Assembly (NCBI GenBank): GCA_017994695.1 | Contig: JAGOKF010000003.1 | Location: 1 to 64,000 of the forward strand | Length of the DNA: 64,000 bases | Direction of reading: 5' to 3' | Source of the DNA: Myxococcota bacterium | GTDB taxonomy: Bacteria; Myxococcota_A; UBA9042; DTJE01 | Shown here: positions 61,268-64,000 of the stretch, piece by piece | Position numbering within the stretch: position 1 is the stretch's first letter | Layout of the letters: the number at the start of each line of letters is the position of its first letter | Program-made: the position numbers and the translations under genes | Notes under the pieces: generated by a model | The model's database searches: none | What the model saw: only the letters and a program-made list of their open reading frames with translations | Told to the model about the DNA's origin: nothing

Positions 61268-62997
61268 CGGCCACCTCCCTGCCCGCAGGTCCCGGTGGTG
61301 AAGGTCCATGCCAGCACCACGTCCTCCCGCTCGGCGACCCGGTGATCGACGCCGGGCTCTCCCGGACGACCGGGAAGCCCGTCGTCCCCGAGCACCAGCC
61401 AGTCCAGGTGGGGCTTCAGGTTCCGCCGCAACCCCTCCAGGTAGGCCAGGATCTTCAAGAGCGTCTCTTCGGCGGCGGCCAGCCCCTCCGGGGTGACCGG
61501 GTCCACCGCCCCGTTCAGGATCAGGGTGTCCAGGCGGCTGTCCAGGTAGGGCGAATTCCAGGCGACTGGGGCGCCGTCCGATCCGAAGGTGACCAGGGGG
61601 GTGTCCAGGAAGGTCGCGCGGCCCCCGCCGGCGGGGACGTCCAGCCAGCCGGCCCGGACCGCCCCGAAATAGGACTGGTCCACGGCCGAACGGGTCCCGG
61701 CGGCGTTCCGCAACGCCGAGGTCACCACGGCCAGGTACAGGGTGGAGGGTTTCAGGGCCTCCTTGGGGGTGCCGCGGACCAGGGGAGCCTGTTCCCCCGT
61801 CACGGCGACCTCCAGGGGCACCTCCCGGTAGCGGTTCCCGGAGACCTCGAAGAGCAGCACCGCCTGCCTTGCCGACTCGGGCTGGATCGGCCGGTCCACC
61901 TGGAACTCCAGCACGTCCTGGCAGGAGGCCGCCGCGGGCGACATGGTGCCGGTGGCGGGGTCCAGGGAGTCCGCCGGGGTGGGCAGGATCGCCTGGGCCC
62001 CCAGGAAGGCCATGATCGGGTCGAAGAACAGGGCGACGGGATTCGTGGCGATGGTGAAGGAGAAGGCGGCGACCACGTGGGAGCGGTCCCAGTGCCCGGC
62101 CACGCCGGGAAGGGACTCCCACACCTGGAGCCCCCGGTCCGTGACCTGCCGGGCCACCTCCAGGGACTGGGCCGCCGCCAGGTCCGTCACCAGGCCGCTC
62201 CGCACGCCGCCGTCGGGACCGATGTAGGTGGTCCCGGTGTCCGGGAACAGGGTCGGGGCGGACATCAGCAGGAAGGGGGCGTCGGCGACCACCGGCAGGC
62301 CCTTCGTGGCCGGCGCCTCGGGGACGCCCCGGATTCCCCCGTCGGTCCAGCCGGTGGCGACCACCAGGTAGGTATGCCCGGGGGCGAAGTCCGCCGGGGG
62401 CTGCAGAGGCCCCGGAGAGGGCAGCCGGAGGTTCAGCACGTAGGGCATTCGGGGACTACCGGCCCAGTCGAACACCCGGAGGTACTCGTCGGGCTTCAGC
62501 ACGACCGGCTGCTCGCCGGTGACGTCCAGGAACCAGAAGTTCGCCGTGGCGCCGTTGGTGCCGTCGTAGGGCACGAGGCTCCCGGGGTCCAGGGGACGGC
62601 TGAAGGGAATGGCCGGGGTGAAGGAGGGCAGGAAGCCGTCCAGGCGGTTCTGTCCCTTCACCAGGGCCTTGGTCAGCGGCGAGTCCTCCTGGACCGGATA
62701 GCCCAGGGCCTGGGCCCGGGCGGCCGCCGGGGCATCCCGGATCGGCAGCGCCATGCCGACGGGCGGCACCTCGGGCACGGGCAGCCCGGGGAAGGGATGC
62801 ACCACCGACGCCTGGCGCACCGGGTTCAGCAGGTCGTTGGGAAGGGGAAGGACGCCCCAGTCCGGGTTCACGATCAGCACCGGATGGGGCTGGGCGTCAT
62901 ACCCGTACTGGACGGGCGGGTCGAGGGTCGCCTCGGAACAGGCCAGGCACAGGATGCAGCAAACCAGTGATCCGGACGCGGATCGCCATGGGCCCAT
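61264..62997 (-). CDS. Lipoprotein resembling the bacterial lipase N-terminal domain (VolA-like, no catalytic Ser seen)
   Basis: The 577-residue protein has a lipobox CLAC (Cys20). Residues after NPDWGVLPLPNDLL and RLDGFLPSFTPAIPFSRPLD match the Lipase_bact_N pattern of Vibrio VolA, a surface lysophospholipase whose gene is beside fadL. I find no GxSxG in this protein, so it is not itself a normal lipase. Its gene overlaps fadL as ATGA. It may bind lipids for the channel while the enzyme at 58424 acts as hydrolase. Confidence 0.7.
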   Translation of the reverse strand: MGPWRSASGSLVCCILCLACSEATLDPPVQYGYDAQPHPVLIVNPDWGVLPLPNDLLNPVRQASVVHPFPGLPVPEVPPVGMALPIRDAPAAARAQALGYPVQEDSPLTKALVKGQNRLDGFLPSFTPAIPFSRPLDPGSLVPYDGTNGATANFWFLDVTGEQPVVLKPDEYLRVFDWAGSPRMPYVLNLRLPSPGPLQPPADFAPGHTYLVVATGWTDGGIRGVPEAPATKGLPVVADAPFLLMSAPTLFPDTGTTYIGPDGGVRSGLVTDLAAAQSLEVARQVTDRGLQVWESLPGVAGHWDRSHVVAAFSFTIATNPVALFFDPIMAFLGAQAILPTPADSLDPATGTMSPAAASCQDVLEFQVDRPIQPESARQAVLLFEVSGNRYREVPLEVAVTGEQAPLVRGTPKEALKPSTLYLAVVTSALRNAAGTRSAVDQSYFGAVRAGWLDVPAGGGRATFLDTPLVTFGSDGAPVAWNSPYLDSRLDTLILNGAVDPVTPEGLAAAEETLLKILAYLEGLRRNLKPHLDWLVLGDDGLPGRPGEPGVDHRVAEREDVVLAWTFTTGTCGQGGGR

Positions 62998-63024
62998 GTC
63001 CCCTCCCTCCTGGATGGTCCCTTC

Positions 63025-63053
63025 CCTATACTCCGCAAGCCCCCGGGCGTCAA
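63025..63053 (-). promoter_or_regulatory. Promoter of the lipoprotein-fadL operon
   Basis: On the minus strand TTGACG (63048-63053) and TATAGG (63025-63030) are 17 bases apart, 27 bases before the ATG. The remaining 189 bases to 63242 show no other clear signal. Confidence 0.7.
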
Positions 63054-63242
63054 CGAGATCCCCGCCCCCGGGGCCGACCCGGCGCGGCTCCCGACGGCCG
63101 GATCCTCCCGGGACATCCGGAGGTCCGGCAGCCGGAAGACCTGGTTCGGAAGCCGCCGGCGGCCCGCCCGGCAGCGGATCGCCTTCCCGACCGGGGCCGG
63201 TTGTGGCAGCATTGCCCCCGCGCCGCGCCTCCCGGAGGACTC

Positions 63243-64000
63243 ATGCGACGGTTCCGTTCCGTTCTGTGGCCGATCCTGGCGGGCCTCGTCACCGCATGTT
63301 CGGGCAGTTCCGACCCGGGGCAGGACCTCCCGGTCGACTCGTCCGGGGACCTCCTCGAGACCGGCGATTCCGCCCCGGAAACGGACGTCCCCGCGGCCTG
63401 CGGAAACGGGGCCTGCGAGGCGACCGAGTCCTGCCGATCCTGCCCCGGCGACTGTCCCTGCCGCTGCGGCGACGGGCTGTGCACGTTCGGGGAGTTCCCG
63501 GCCCGGTGCCCGGAGGACTGCCCCGAGGATCCCCTGGCGGCGACGCCGCCCATGGGCTGGAACTCCTGGAACCGCTTCGCCTGCGACATCGACGAGGACC
63601 TGGTCCTCCAGACCGCCGAGGCGATGGCCCGAAGCGGCCTCCGGGATGCGGGGTATCGCTACCTGAACCTCGACGACTGCTGGCAGGCGGGCCGGCTCCC
63701 CGACGGCACGATCCTGGAGGACCCCCGGTTTCCCTCGGGCATGGAGGCCCTGGCCCGGCAGGTCCATGACGCCGGACTGCTCTTCGGCGTGTACACCTGC
63801 GCCGGGACGATGACCTGCCAGCAGAGGCCGGGGTCCTACGGCTTCGAGGCCAAAGACATCGCGACCTACGCCTCCTGGGGCGTGGACTACGTGAAGGTGG
63901 ACTGGTGCTTCACCGACGGCCTCTCGGCCCGGGACCGCTACCCGGTCTTCCAGCGGGCCATCGACGACCTGGCTCCCCGGCGGCCCATCGTGCTGTCGAT
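63243..64000 (+). CDS. GH27 alpha-galactosidase-like lipoprotein, 3' part beyond the window
   Basis: A frame of 252 codons starts at an ATG behind CGGAGG. The lipobox VTAC gives Cys19. Two copies of the Cys module (CGNG-x-C...CPGDC and CGDG-x-C...CPEDC) follow. The GH27 domain starts around residue 99 with PPMGWNSWNRFACDI, then YLNLDDCWQAGR and YVKVDWCF. By alignment with human alpha-galactosidase A the Asp in KVDWC is the nucleophile. It would cleave terminal alpha-galactosides, or alpha-N-acetylgalactosaminides, at the cell surface. The acid/base residue lies beyond the window. Confidence 0.9.
   Translation, partial: MRRFRSVLWPILAGLVTACSGSSDPGQDLPVDSSGDLLETGDSAPETDVPAACGNGACEATESCRSCPGDCPCRCGDGLCTFGEFPARCPEDCPEDPLAATPPMGWNSWNRFACDIDEDLVLQTAEAMARSGLRDAGYRYLNLDDCWQAGRLPDGTILEDPRFPSGMEALARQVHDAGLLFGVYTCAGTMTCQQRPGSYGFEAKDIATYASWGVDYVKVDWCFTDGLSARDRYPVFQRAIDDLAPRRPIVLS

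Noticed and set aside
58307-61345. Open frame of about 1,000 codons on the plus strand
   Set aside because: It covers tRNA-Ala, an esterase and fadL on the opposite strand. It is Pro/Gly/Arg/His-rich without domains, a by-product of high G+C.

Overview
The window is about 70% G+C with almost every codon ending in G or C. It comes from a Gram-negative bacterium: there are ExbBD-TonB, a TonB-dependent receptor, a FadL-type channel, a porin, OmpA and about ten lipoproteins. Cys-rich lipoproteins with Asp/Pro spacers, the repeated CGDG-C...CP-DC motif, ASH-repeat lipoproteins and a cysteine-type CcmE together point to Myxococcota or a related deltaproteobacterial lineage. That placement is inference. 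Positions 3-36 are a Nextera sequencing adapter (32 of 34 bases), so base 37 is the real left end of an assembled, probably metagenomic, contig. I see no insertion sequence, phage gene or CRISPR array.

Layout. 37-3063: an AsmA/TamB-like protein running off the contig. 3172-4608: Cys-rich lipoprotein. 4675-8333: a MarR regulator and MacA/MacB-like exporter operon. 8499-13560: a Cys-rich lipoprotein and a large ASH-repeat lipoprotein. 13815-19445: exbB-exbD-tonB-lipoprotein-receptor operon, with a TonB-like domain inside the receptor. 19639-23815: Rieske, cytochrome b, a CydA-like protein with a C-terminal haem c domain and a second CydA-like subunit, apparently a quinol-to-oxygen chain in one operon. 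23928-27148: L,D-transpeptidase, a small protein and mtnA. 27108-29143: three tRNA genes interleaved with a porin and a lipoprotein. 29164-38487: one leftward operon ccmE-ccmF-(41 aa)-(229 aa)-ccmA-ccmB-ccmC-ccmD-topA-cobalamin adenosyltransferase. 38692-39030: a 112-residue protein ending in fifteen Ser-His-Gly repeats, behind one of the strongest promoters in the window. 39163-44556: a GTPase-like protein, nth, trxB, a degenerate GGDEF protein and a LysM protein. 44571-47499: CpoB-like and OmpA/Pal-like envelope genes. 47521-54863: lipoprotein-DUF1302-DUF1329-Ycf48-like-RND operon. 55029-58071: a two-subunit 2-hydroxyacyl-CoA dehydratase-like enzyme with its activator. 58337-62997: tRNA-Ala, a serine-hydrolase lipoprotein, a FadL channel and a lipoprotein resembling the N-terminal part of VolA. 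63243-64000: a truncated GH27 alpha-galactosidase lipoprotein.

How it fits together. The ccm operon would supply the c-type haem needed by the CydA-cytochrome c fusion. CcmE binds haem through a CPSKY motif instead of HxxxY, and no CcmG, CcmH or CcmI is present, matching the variant called System I*. The Ser-His-Gly protein and a perfect 16-bp palindrome lie directly upstream of ccmE on the same strand. The oxygen-sensitive dehydratase beside oxygen-reductase genes suggests a facultative or microaerobic life. Promoters of the form TTGACN-N16-18-TANNNT stand out against the high-GC background and are listed.

Most promising for new biology: the Ser-His-Gly protein with its control region, the two unassigned ccm-operon genes, the Rieske/cytochrome b plus CydA-like cluster, and the lipoprotein whose reading frame begins inside tRNA-Leu.
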